Positions 23,657-34,399 of a stretch of 64,000 nucleotides of DNA are shown here, in pieces. Under the pieces are notes generated by a model, which did no database searches, was not told the DNA's origin, and saw nothing but the letters and a program-made list of their open reading frames with translations. The first letter of the stretch is position 1. Every line of letters starts with the position of its first letter. Position numbers and translations under genes: made by a program. This DNA is from Hydractinia symbiolongicarpus (Eukaryota > Cnidaria > Hydrozoa > Anthoathecata > Hydractiniidae): positions 3,844,001-3,908,000 of the forward strand of contig NC_079879.1 in NCBI RefSeq assembly GCF_029227915.1. Reading direction: 5' to 3'.

Positions 23657-24279
23657 TTGGTGCTATGAAGCGACTGTTGGATTTCGACTTTATTGACTTA
23701 CACGAAAGTCCAGCTAATGGTGGAGGAAAAGTTTATGATCACTGAGGACAAAAACAACAACTTAAATCATCTTAAATATCATATCAATAATGGGTATCTA
23801 AATATAACTGAAAATGACAGAAAAATTGCCAACCTATATTGGACATCCATGATTTATTTATTCAACATGAGTGTTTAACTTGCTTTTAACTTAAACTGTA
23901 CAATAAAATCAACTTAAACCTTTTAAACTAGCTAGCTAGCTATATCCTTCGAAATTTTGAATAGAGCATACAAGTTTATTGTACACAGGGCCAGTATGAG
24001 CAACAACAGTGACTTTTAAATCTTTTTAGAGGTATTAATTACCTTCCTCTAAACTAATAACATGTTCCCTCGTCAAAACAAACTTTCGATTTACTGAAAT
24101 TGAATATATTTTGAATATTGAATATATAAACAGTAGCTTATTTTACCGCCAAAAAGGATATTGCGAAAACGTTTTTCTTTCTTTAGAAAATAGTTCATCA
24201 AAAAAGTTCATCATAAATAATTAACTATTCATAAACAGGTTATCGTCTAGACGTCTATGTGGTTCTAAAGTGTATATGA

Positions 24280-24388
24280 TTTTTTGCACCTTTTCCTTTT
24301 GAGTGGTCCGTTTATTACACGCCATTCTTTAGAAATTTTTGGGGATTAAGCTTATGTAATCGTTTCGTAGCCCCTTTAAGCATTCTTG
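24280..24388 (+). repeat. Dispersed repeat, copy 1 (inverted partner at 59366-59492)
   Basis: Words such as TTTTTGCACCTT, TTTTGAGTGGTCCGTT, ATTACAC.CCATT and TTCGTAGCCCCTTTAA also occur, in the opposite orientation, at 59366-59492. It is an unnamed interspersed repeat of about 110-125 bp with unknown termini. Confidence 0.65.
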
Positions 24389-25151
24389 ACAATATATTGT
24401 AAGAGAAACCTCCTTGACACAACACTTTCATTCCATATAATGTTAAAAAGTTTAAATGACGGTGTTGTGACATCTGCTAAATATATATATATATATATTT
24501 TTCTGTAATAAACACAACTAGCAGCTGTAGCTAACCAATAGCAAGCTAGTTGGACTGACGACAGTTGGACATTATTTAGCTATTAAGGTGAAGGACGTAT
24601 CTTTGTTTGAAATAAATACCCTGTGATGAAGTACAAAAGCGAGTCTCTTTAACTTTTATTTTATTTTTTATTACTATTTTTTTTTATCTGGTTCCCCAAT
24701 TTTATTTGGTCTTTTTACATTTTTCTTATTTTATCTTTATCTTTACACGAAACTTTCATGTCCCTAGTATGAGTTAAATGAAAACATCAAAACCCGTATA
24801 TAAAAATTCGTGGTGAGCTTTCCATGGTTGTACTTACAAACAAAAACATATTTTACGAAATATGATACAACAAAGTACAAGGGTCATATACACAGCATGA
24901 GTGGAGTTTTTAACTTACAAGTTGTAACTTGATTTGATTAAAAAAGCTTATTCTTACTCTGTGCGCAATTAAAATTTATCGTGATGGATTTTTAGTTAAA
25001 AAAAGTATGCTACGGTGTATAGCATAGAACGTGGCGCGGATGATAGCAATATCCCTTATTCAAATAATGACCCTACGTGATCTGATGGCGAAACTTTGTA
25101 ATCTAAAAATGGCACTATGATGCAAACAAACTACAAGACAAAGTTAAACTA

Positions 25152-25845
25152 CAGTAGACTCCCGGTTATTCGAAGCCTCAAGGGGGATAAGAATTTACTT
25201 CGAATAACCGGGAGTTCGAATAACTGAAAAATTCGTTTTCCCGCCAGATTTTCAACTTAACCTTAATGGGATGGACTTTTCTTAAGTAATTGAGGCATTG
25301 TGGTTCAGTTGAGCGTGTAAACACAAAGAATTTTTACTTTTTGAAGAAAGAATAAATTTGAACAAATTGTTAACAGGTTTTAAAATATGAAAGTTATAAA
25401 GAAAATGTATCTAGTAAATACAAGGAGTTCAACTCTTAAAAAAATCTTTAATGCTACATTGTTTTTTACTATCGATGTAGTGTTTTTGACATGTACGTGT
25501 TATCATGTTTAACTGCTTTCTGATTTCAAGAGCATTCTCGCCAAACAAAGACCATCTTTCCAACAATTCTAAGGCCTCTTCCAACTCTGACTGCTTTGGC
25601 TTCTTCGGGGGGATGTCATGTGCCTCAAAGAAAAATTCGAATAACTGAGGGTGACTTAGCCTATAATTGGCCCCAAGGGGAATAAAAATCACTTCGAAAA
25701 ACCGAATTATTCGAATAACTGAAGTTCGAATAACCGAGAGTGTTTTTGCCTGAGTTGGGTAAGCAGATCCAAGGGGAACGCCATCTCACTTCGAATAACC
25801 AAATTATTCGAATAAGTGCAGGTTCGAATAACCGGGAGTCTACTG
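25152..25845 (-). mobile_element. Pogo/Tigger-like DNA transposon, internally deleted
   Basis: The termini are inverted: CAGTAGACTCCCGGTTATTC at 25152-25171 and its complement at 25826-25845, flanked by TA on both sides (25150-25151 and 25846-25847). These are pogo/Tigger hallmarks. Related GGTTATTCGAA words recur inside both ends, giving subterminal repeats. The 694-bp element keeps only a C-terminal piece of the transposase frame. It could be mobilised only in trans. Confidence 0.85.
25429..25692 (-). pseudogene. C-terminal remnant of a Tigger-type transposase
   Basis: This minus-strand frame encodes SELEEALELLERWSLFGENA and ends in CSIKDFFKS, a tail style typical of Tigger/CENP-B-related transposases. 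The DDE core and N-terminal helix-turn-helix are absent. It lies wholly inside the inverted-repeat-bounded element. Confidence 0.65.
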
Positions 25846-26129
25846 TAAATGAGAGATGATCGCATTATCAGTGTCATATTATTTTGCATATGGAATATAT
25901 TTATAATAAACGAACCTCAAGAAATATATTGCCACAAAGTTTCAAAATGTTGTTAGATAGCCAGCCATATGTATTGTATGTTTTTTTGTCCTGAAAATGA
26001 AACTGAACAATTAATGTTACACAATGAAGTGTAGTGTACTTTCTAGGGTTTTTTAAGTTTTGCTTTTTATGCAACATCGATATTATCTGTGTTTGTTTAT
26101 TGTTAATACAAGAAAGTAAAATTTCAAAT

Positions 26130-26275
26130 AAGCGCCCAGTTTCACAAGGTAGTTTTCGATTAAAAGTCCCCTTTTATTAGGTGCGCGCTTATTCGAGGGG
26201 GGGGGGGGGAGGGGGGGGGGGCTTAATAATTGCTAGGCGCTTAATCGGATCATTACAATATGTGGCTTTACCCTT
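26130..26275. repeat. GCGCTTATTCGAGG-type repeat with long G runs
   Basis: GCGCTTATTCGAGGGG followed by 13 and 11 consecutive G (26197-26209 and 26211-26221), then GGCGCTTAATCGG. Similar words occur at 59690-59790 beside a Tigger-type transposase remnant, so this is probably a transposon end or small non-autonomous copy. Confidence 0.55.
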
Positions 26276-26555
26276 TTATCTCGGCGGCGAAGTTTAGTAC
26301 ATTTTTATCACACTGGATTCGAATCATTGTTATTGCTCATTTCACTGGATGAATCGATTCTCTACTATTTTCTCCCGTAAACGAAAAGCTGATGTTGTGT
26401 CTTCCTGATATAAAGTTAAGGGAAAAAAACCTTTATCTTTAGCTGTTTTTATTGAAATATGGCTCTTAATTAAGATGAGAAAGAAGCTGTTGTTGCTGAA
26501 TTTTTTCAAGCAGAAATGAAGTAAAATAAACAAACTATTTTATTTGTTTCCCAAT

Positions 26556-26599
26556 ATCCTAAAGTTGTTGGGATTTATAAATCCCAACACCTTTAGGAT
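26556..26599. repeat. 44-nt near-perfect palindrome without loop
   Basis: Arms 26556-26577 and 26578-26599 are complementary at 21 of 22 positions, centred on ATTTATAAAT. It could be a transposon footprint or a cruciform-forming site. Confidence 0.7.
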
Positions 26600-27433
26600 G
26601 AATTGAAAGGACGCTGTGTTTTAAAGTTCTTATATTACAATACGTATTTTTTCTTTGTGTTTGTAGAGTTAGTTAGCCAGAATTTAGATACTTTATGCAA
26701 GGACATCTTTCTTTCCTCTTTTCAGCGAAACAAACAAGCAAGCAAACAATTTACAATATGCGTATTTCGCAACGTAGCTAAGAATTTGTGTGTCGTATAA
26801 TTTATTGTGCTTTAACTGGACAATGTTGTATTAACATATAATCTTCCAACTTCTTGAAAAATATAAAGTTTATGTTTTTTATTTTATTTTTTCACGTGCG
26901 CTATCAAAAAAGCAAAACTCATACTTAATTTTGCTTTCTTTCTGGGTATACTTTTCAAATAAGTTCTCACGCGCTGAGGAAATCCACTTGTGAAAAGAAA
27001 CCCGGAGTAATCAGAATGTTCATAGAGATGGAATGTTTGATAAAATTTTAAAGCATGCAGAAAGTTTGACGACCTACACAGGCCATTTTTTCCTCTATTG
27101 ACACACCGTGTTCTAATTAGTTTGAACTTGTTTGAATTTTATCCCGCCCTACTCAAATACAAGATTTTACGAGCATTCAAGTGCTGGAAACGCAGCTTAT
27201 TACTTTTTTATTAATATCTGGATCGGTATTATATCGACATATTATTTGCAGGAACGCGTGGACTGAAATGTTTTTTCTTTTTAAGATGCGGTAGTATTTT
27301 TTGTTTGTTTGTTTTAATTTAAATTCCCTGAGTTTTGTCTTTGTATGTTTACAGCATGGAAATTAGTTTGTATTAAATAAACCAATCTACAACTGTAATT
27401 TTATCTTTTAGAATAATAAAAGTAGTATTTAAA

Positions 27434-30400
27434 ATGGAGTCAAAAGAGCCACTTCCACCCAGCTATGCAGACTCACAAAATCAGCCACAGTATCCCCCGA
27501 CACAAGCAGAGTATCCTCCAGTACAAGGGCAGTATCCTCCAGCTCAAGGACAGTACCCCCCTATGCAGGGTAACTACCCACCTCCTCAAGGACAGTATCC
27601 GCCACAACAGCCACCCCCAGGAGCTTACCCAGAGAAGCAAGGACAATATCCACCACAACAGCCAGGAGGATATTACCCACCACCAACAATGATGCAGGTG
27701 AGATTTGCATATATTTTTCATGACCTAATTGATGCTCTTCCTTAAATCACATTTTGTTTTGATAATAACGTAATCAGGTTCTTTTTCATTTACTTAAAAT
27801 TATGGCATTAAAAAGTGTTATTTGGCTACGATGTTTAATACAGTTGCACAAGGTAAGGTGAAATTCCTAAAAATAAAATATATTTCAGAAATTAATCAAA
27901 AGTTGGAGGAATATATGAGATATTAATTATAGATCTCAAAAGGAAAAAAGCGCACATCTTAATTGGGAAAGAAGCAGTACTAAAACTTCCTAGTAATTCG
28001 ACATTTTCAGTTTAGTAATTTTTAAAATTTATTTTGCATTTTATCACACAACGATTTGGTAGTGACTGCAAATGAAACGTTTTAAAAGAAATAAATTAAA
28101 TCAATTAAATCATTTCCCAGATATTTAAATTACGTTATTTCATCACGTGTTTTGTTTCAGCAAATTAAAAATGTAAACATAAGGTTTTAAAGTAACTATT
28201 TTAACCAAGCAATTACACTCCCTATGCCTTAATCTGATATTCTAATCAAATGTCTCATTATTTGTTTACTCTAGCCAAATAAAAATGTAAACTAACTTTT
28301 TGTAAACACTTCTCTATAATAATAATAGCCGAACTCTGTCTGTTTGTGCGCAAATGGGTTACCGATATTCCTTTGACCTTTCCGATTTTTTAGAAAGGTT
28401 TACCTGTACACGACAGCGTCACGACTAATTTGTGAACTTTCTTGAGAATTTATTTCTGAAAATAAAAGATTTTGACCCACTGTTGTAAGAGGATGTGGTA
28501 GCAGCAGGTTGAAAACTATGAATTTTTTTTTTTTTTGAGCTAAAGTTTTTTTTTGGAAAATTATGCCTCACCCGTAACACTAACAGGTGTGTTCTCTTTA
28601 CCCGATTTATGACATACTTTATGCTTGTATTAAAGCGCTCCGCTTAAGGTGGTTTTCAACGCCAGGACACAAAATTACTTGTGTCCTAACCCGACGAGTC
28701 TATTTAACAAAAACCGTATTCTGTTTGTTCAAATTGCTCGTAGTTTCATTCCAGGTCGCCTTGCAGTGTAAATACATTGCTGACGGATGACCCAGTGGAT
28801 GTTCTAAGACGGGTAGAGACCAGTACTGGTCTCTATATTAATAACACCCGTATTTTGTCCGGCTTTCCGCAAAAAAACGTCGTGCTACAGAAACAAGAAA
28901 TGCGACATTTACAGGACGGGCAACCCTGTGAGTTTAGTTAATAATGACTAGTCTTAAAATATTCAAATTTGCGTTTGTGAGTCAAAGTTGAAGCTGAGAG
29001 TAGCGACGGGTGAATAGCCGTGAATTTTTACACTCTTACCACTAGTGAAATAGAAATAAAAGATTTAAAATAGTTTTTTCTTGAAACATTTCCAGTGAAA
29101 GTAACAGATGCCCAACCAAAATAATCCATCAATTTTGCTAGGTGGTAAAAATGTTATCTGATTAAAATTTTAAACTGACAAAATAAATACTGACGGACTG
29201 TATATGCTCTGACAGGGTAACAACAGGTTGTAACTTTGCTCTTATCTCAGCTAAAGTCGCGGGAAAGTTATATTTTTGAAAATACATTATGTCGCTTAAA
29301 TGTATCCCTAGGCTACTTTCTATAATAATCTGTAGTAATGTATAAAGGACGGGTGAAGTCGTGGATTTATCTGCGAACCACCGAGTAGTCTACATAATGA
29401 TAGTCTTCATTTGTCCGTGAACTAATTAAAAAACCGGGGGATTTGTAATCAGAAACGCCATTAAAATTGCACCTATAATTGTTGTAATAATCCCCGTCCA
29501 AGGAAATATAAATACTTTATGTAAACAAGCGGGCATAATGCTCGAAACAACAATGCTGGAAATATAATCTCTCTAATACTTTTTAATGATAAATTAACAA
29601 TTTATAAACCTGAGCATTAAGAGTAACAACGCTAAATGTTATAAATATTGAACTGCACTTAAAAATATCAGGTATATTTAAATCTTTTTCCGTTATTTTT
29701 TTTAACATACTTATAATTTTTGTTTAGAATACCAATAACACCACTGTCGTAACTGTCCAAGCGCAACCAGCTCCACAAGTTCACTGCGTGGCTGTTGACA
29801 ATCATTCTGGTTTAGCTTGGTTCGCCTGTCTGTGTTGTTGCTGGCCGATTGGTATTGCTGCTATTGTTAAATCGAACGAGGTGAGCAGACATTTCCCTCT
29901 CATAAGTTGTCTTACCTTATTGGTACATCTGCGCTTTCGCGTAAAAACGGTTTGTTACTGCGCGAAACAGTTTACACTAAAACCAGTATTATATTACTGT
30001 GTTCTTGTTATATGAGGGAAAAGTTAAACATAACACATGCGAAACACGTTTATATCTCTATTGCGCAAAAATTAATACGTGTGAAAATCTTCAGATGATT
30101 TAAACACCATCCACTGAAACACAATATGTTGATGATTCGTAACAAAGATTACCAAGAAAATAGTTTGTGCACGTCGCGGCAGCTTACAAATTTAAATGTT
30201 TAAAAAAAAATAAACTGCAGTGACGTAAATACAACTAATATTTAAAGCCACACAATGCGTCAAAACTAATACTCTCTAGAGTGATTCTCTTTAGGATTTT
30301 TTTAAAGATAAAACCAATATCATTTATCAAATCATTTATCTTTATTTGTACTATTATACCTGTTTTGACCCTTTGAATCCTGGGGAAAGGTACATAAAGT

Positions 30401-31326
30401 GCCAGCTGGCTATATGTCTCAAATTACTTATGCTCATATGCTTGTGGTAAGTCTTGTCACAGTTTTACAGTTTTCATCAAATGTCAAAGATCAGAAATGA
30501 CGTCAAAAATGTAGAAATAGACCATATTCCAGTTTTCCAGTAGTCTGATTTCTTACTGAGACTATGGCGTTAATTTTTAGTAGACTTGTGGACTGAAAAC
30601 CAAGAAATCAGTTTGGGATAAAAAAGTAAATTTAAAAACGTCATACTAAAATTGACGTTATTTCGACAAGAAAGATTTTTCATTTTAGCGATATAGATAA
30701 AGATTGGTTCTCCTGTTTAAAATTATCGATGTAAGAAATTCACAATCGTATGCCTATTAAAAGCTATAAAGATAGGGCTATACAAAGAGGCTGCGGACAC
30801 TTTACTACATACTCCCACCCTTGTCCCTCACTCTCCCACAGGTATAATAGTGATAAGTCATATTGTGTCTTGTTATTTGATTTATTGTTAGGTGCTGGTG
30901 TGACATAAATATCAAAATCGTCAAATGAAATCGAAATATTTCTACTTTTGTAAATTACTTATCAAAAACTTATTTAAAACAAAGTTAATTCCAAATATCC
31001 GTAAGAGGTGCCATTATTCCGCCTCTTGGTTGCAACAAAAACAAAGGTGATAATAGCCAACAATATATCAGCCAATACCTTCGAACAAAATGAAACCAAT
31101 GGAGGGTGTTAATGACCTGCACTACCTCCGCAGCTATTAGAGAGCACTGTGAGAATTATGTTTTATTATATTTTAGGTTAACAACGCTATAGCAGCAGGA
31201 GACTTCGTTCGAGCCCAGCGAGCGTCGGCAGATGCACGGAAATACGCTATTATTGCCATCATAATTGGTTTAATTGCTGTCCCTACGATTATTGTCATAA
31301 ACGTTTTGCGTGCGTCAAGTGCATAA
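27434..31326 (+). CDS. Dispanin/CD225 (IFITM-like) membrane protein, 3 coding exons
   Basis: Exons 27434-27697, 29728-29880 and 31177-31326 join in phase 0 at CAG|gtgaga, gtttag|AAT, GAG|gtgagc and ttttag|GTT, giving 188 residues. Residues 1-88 are Pro/Gln/Tyr-rich with repeated QYPP units and a PPSY motif at residues 8-11, a possible WW-domain ligand. A first hydrophobic segment (residues 117-135) contains FACLCCCWPIGIAAI, with clustered Cys that in this family can be palmitoylated. A polar loop with NNAIAAGDFVRAQRAS follows, then a second transmembrane segment (about 162-183). This is the CD225 arrangement. Dispanins act in endosomal, plasma-membrane and synaptic membranes; the role here is unknown. 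An upstream non-coding exon is likely. Intron 1 is filled with Helitron-like repeats. Confidence 0.9.
28311..28951 (+). mobile_element. Helitron-like non-autonomous insertion, copy 1 (dispanin intron 1)
   Basis: It begins TCTCTATAATAATAATAGCC with CTGTCTGTTTGTG just inside, and ends GGGCAACCCTGTGAG...GACTAG before a T. A TC start and CTAG|T end fit Helitrons. The same 5' and 3' words recur in copy 2 (31556) and in the minus-strand copy at 43925-44061. No Rep/helicase coding region is present. The inner part has a poly-T run and no ORF of note. Confidence 0.55.
29000..29415 (+). repeat. Additional Helitron-like 3' ends in dispanin intron 1
   Basis: GCGACGGGTGAATAGCCGTG...ACCACTAG ends at 29045, again followed by T. 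A further GGACGGGTGAAGTCGTGGAT word lies at 29347-29366. Inner bases around 29215-29290 (ACAACAGGTTG, CAGCTAAAGT) resemble bases around 28500-28550 of copy 1. This looks like serial or tandem insertion of one family. Confidence 0.45.
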
Positions 31327-31555
31327 TAATCAAATTGAGCATGAATCTGAAACTTCAAACAGGATTAATTTCTTTTTTAGCTACCGATATTCACAAAGAA
31401 AATGTCTGCGCGTCAAAACAAAAGCAGATATAAGTTTTCTAGCATTAGGCGCACAAGCAACTAATATTTGTCTCGCATTTCTGTTTCTTTTTAATAGATA
31501 ACTTTTTTAAATAATTAAATTTGTCGTATTAAAATTTGCAAAATCAAACACCTTA

Positions 31556-31745
31556 TCTCTTTAATAATAGCCGTCGTCTGTCTGTCTGTGTGTACGCGAA
31601 AGCCATGTCCTGTAACGGAAACACGAAATTTTTAAAATGTGCACCAATACCAAATGCGATATACTTCGGTCCGCTTTGTTGCAACGGGTTGATTTATAGG
31701 ACGGGCGACCCCGTGGATTTTTCCACGGGATAACGACTATTATAG
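31556..31745 (+). mobile_element. Short Helitron-like insertion, copy 2
   Basis: It starts A|TCTCTTTAATAATAGCCG with CGTCTGTCTGTCTGTGTG inside. It ends with GGACGGGCGACCCCGTGGAT, whose CCCGTGGA-TTTT-TCCACGGG forms an 8-bp hairpin shortly before ATAACGACTATT. A hairpin close to the 3' end is a Helitron feature. The terminal CTAG has decayed to CTAT. It lies just 3' of the dispanin stop, possibly in its 3' UTR. Confidence 0.6.
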
Positions 31746-31749
31746 GATA

Positions 31750-33500
31750 TTAACATTTCACTTAATCAACGCAGTTTTGAATTTCGCGTGTTTATTAAAT
31801 GGTCGTTCATTTCAATTAATGTAGTCTTAATTAACACGAGTAATTAAGGATGCATTAATTAAGTTACATGGTAATTAAATATACGTTAATTTTTTGAAAT
31901 TTAATAATATTTTCACATTAGAGTCGTTATTATTGTAGCTGACAAATGCGCATAAGAAAGTAGATTTAAAATATTTTTGTACCGTCTTGTTCTTCCATAC
32001 ATTTTATTTTTTTCATTGTTAACCCTTTCAGTACAGTGAGGTCGCGTACTTTCAAAAATTTAACAATTTGCTTTGCAAGTTTCGCTGCGTAACCTTGATT
32101 CGCAATCAAGATGACTCGTCCGGCGTGTCACGGATACTGAATCAATAAACTGCAGCTATGTCTGTGGCGTATATACTGCAAACAAGATATACGCTTATCT
32201 ATGGAGCTGTGGGACTGGCTGTTATGAATATGATTAAAGTATGTTGGGTCTTAGAGATTAATGAATGTATAAACAAAAAATAATGAATAAAACCGACACC
32301 TACCTGTAAAATGATAGCTAATAAGGATTCTATTAGTTGCCAAAGAGAGAAACTTAATCATCCAGAAAGCATCCTGCTTTAAAGTGTTTGATTTGCTTGC
32401 AAGAGGTTTTGGTATACTTTATTGACATTAGTACATCAAGATATTTAGGTGAGCAACTAATACCATTGATAATTGCCAACTCTCTAGCGAGATCACAACG
32501 AAACAGTCAGCACTGGAGCGCATTGTGAGGAGGTTTGGTATTTTTCGCTTACATGGTTTTTAACTTGTACAATATTCGAAAGTGACGATCCTGCAGTTTT
32601 AACACGTTGTAGCCAGAATTTCGTAAAAGTAAATTTTTTATAATTGGAATTAACCGATCGTGTAAAACAAAACTGAAACTGTTTTCCCCATTTGTCTTTC
32701 TTTAGACCTGCAACACACAAGAGCACATCTGTAGCTCCTTTAGATAGTGTGCAGATATTTCCTGATATGAAACATGCAATGAACGTTACATTTGATGGTA
32801 TTTCAAAAGTTTTCCTGTAGCATGAAAAAAGAGGAAAGAACTTTCAGGTTGTGAAAGACTCTGAAACCTTCATTTTCTACCTTTGACAGAACTCTAAAGA
32901 AACTAGAAATGAGTAAGTAGGAATATCAAAAAATATTCCAAATCTCATGGATATGTAAATTCCGCTACTGCCATTCACGTCGATAATATTTCTCTATTTG
33001 AGTTTTTGTTTTGCTCTGAGATTTTTTTTTTGATTTTACACACGGGACAAATATCCACAAAGTTCTACTAAGTCAGTATTCCATGTAGTTTGTATTGTGG
33101 CAAAACAGCTATGTTTAGAGAATTCACGTAGCAATAAAATTAATTCCATGTTAAGGTTTTGGTGTTGCAATTCAACTGCATTTTTGCCATTGCGCAAAAA
33201 AGTTCACAAGTCTTTTATTAGTGCACTTAGTCAAAAATTTCAGATTTTGTGAGCCATGCAAGTGCAGGCTAAAATAAGAACTAATACGTTCTAACAAATT
33301 TATATATAATATTTCTCTCTTCTTTTTATCAATATTGACCTGATGAAAACTCTAAAGCGACCATTTCCACGTTTATAATACACTTTGGTATGCATCCGAA
33401 TAGATGGTAGTTTAGAAAGTTTTCAACTTATAAAAAGTTACAAAAAAACAAAAATTATCATGATGTCATAATAGAAAAAGTATCTTGACACACAAAAATT
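31750..33500. other. Stretch without recognised gene
   Basis: It includes the likely 3' UTR and downstream flank of the dispanin gene. A minus-strand frame at 32726-32493 (77 residues, basic and aromatic) has no motif I recognise and no supporting splice pattern. Nothing else was found. Confidence 0.4.
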
Positions 33501-34245
33501 ACTACTATCTCAATTTCAGATACATAACGCCTTCTCTGTCTCCTCGAGGACTCGACCCTTTCCTTCCTGTTCACACGTTTCTAGTAGCAATACGATCTTT
33601 GATACCGGACGCTGGTATACGGTTCGTGTTGACGTTTAAACAAATACACTTAACCGTCGTCGTTTCATTTTTTTGAAAAGGGTCGATTTTAATGATTTTA
33701 ACATCACATTTGTTGCTCGGATGCTGCATTCTACTCCAACATCCTTTACTGTACCTGCATCTTTGTTGAATTCTTCATTTGGTGCCTTTCCAATCGTCAA
33801 TTTCATGATAAGTAAAGATTTGTGGTAGGAGAACTAGACTGTCACTATCTATAACAGTTTCTACAGACCAAGATCTGCTATTAAATATCGCTTATACTTC
33901 TGTTAGAAAGGTCGAAAGCATTCATCTTTCACACTTTGACTGTGGTTGTTAAGTAGTGACAATAATTATTTGTCGCGCCCAGAAACCACCCGTATGACTT
34001 GCTTGAGGAGTGTTGAGGTCCTAACCAATCCAAGCTGTGTTGTTTCTCAAAAGACATTCAGCAATATTCTGTTGGTTCATTTCTTTAACAGACTTTTTAT
34101 TTCTACATAAGCCCCTACCAGATTTATCCCATTGTCTGATCGTTATGGACGTACATCTGCTGTTAATAAAACAACGTAGAGCTATGAAGGATTTTCCTCG
34201 AGACTGTTTATACTTCTCAAATGAATTGGTCGACTATAAAACCAG
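33500..34245 (-). pseudogene. BEL/Pao integrase and tail fragment (degenerate)
   Basis: Translating the minus strand, 34193-34023 gives KSFIALRCFINSRCTS and KEMNQQNIAECLLRNN. After a stop, LNTPQASHTGGFWARQI follows, matching the integrase C-terminal signature but with Ala where the catalytic Glu is expected. Near 33925-33800, AIFNSRSWSVETVIDSDSLV follows. Near 33625-33520 another frame gives QRPVSKIVLLLE, like the element's tail domain. Several stops and shifts make it non-functional. It has no LTR and is unrelated in position to the 13.4-19.6 kb element. Confidence 0.7.
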
Positions 34246-34399
34246 GTCCGTAGCGTTGAAGTTCTTTTCTTTCTTCTTTACTTGCGGGCTGACTTGCGGG
34301 CAGGTGGGTGTCATTACAAATACAAGTTTTCTGCAAAACATAACAAAAAACAGAAATTCTCTTTGCAAACAACCTGAATAATTGGGAGGGGTATGGGTG

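Larger units (their letters stand above)
19620..25150. other. Intergenic stretch without recognised gene
   Basis: Only short AT-rich frames without motifs are seen. Contents worth noting: a GCTGACGTCAGC palindrome (CRE-like) at 19685-19696, a GT repeat near 21459-21477, a TTTG microsatellite at 23457-23656, a dispersed repeat at 24280-24388 and a TA repeat near 24481-24500. No splice-supported coding exon was recognised. Confidence 0.45.
25850..27430. other. Intergenic stretch upstream of the dispanin gene
   Basis: Contents: a G-rich, Tigger-end-like repeat at about 26130-26275 and a 44-nt near-perfect palindrome at 26556-26599. The bases before the dispanin start codon (ttatcttttag at about 27402-27412) look like a splice acceptor, so an untranslated first exon probably lies somewhere upstream. 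Confidence 0.45.

Noticed and set aside
23458-23745. Phe-Val-Cys-Leu repeat ORFs in three frames
   Set aside because: Caused by the TTTG microsatellite; no coding context.
27473-27721. 82-residue minus-strand ORF rich in Trp and Leu
   Set aside because: It is the antisense shadow of the Pro/Gln-rich dispanin exon.
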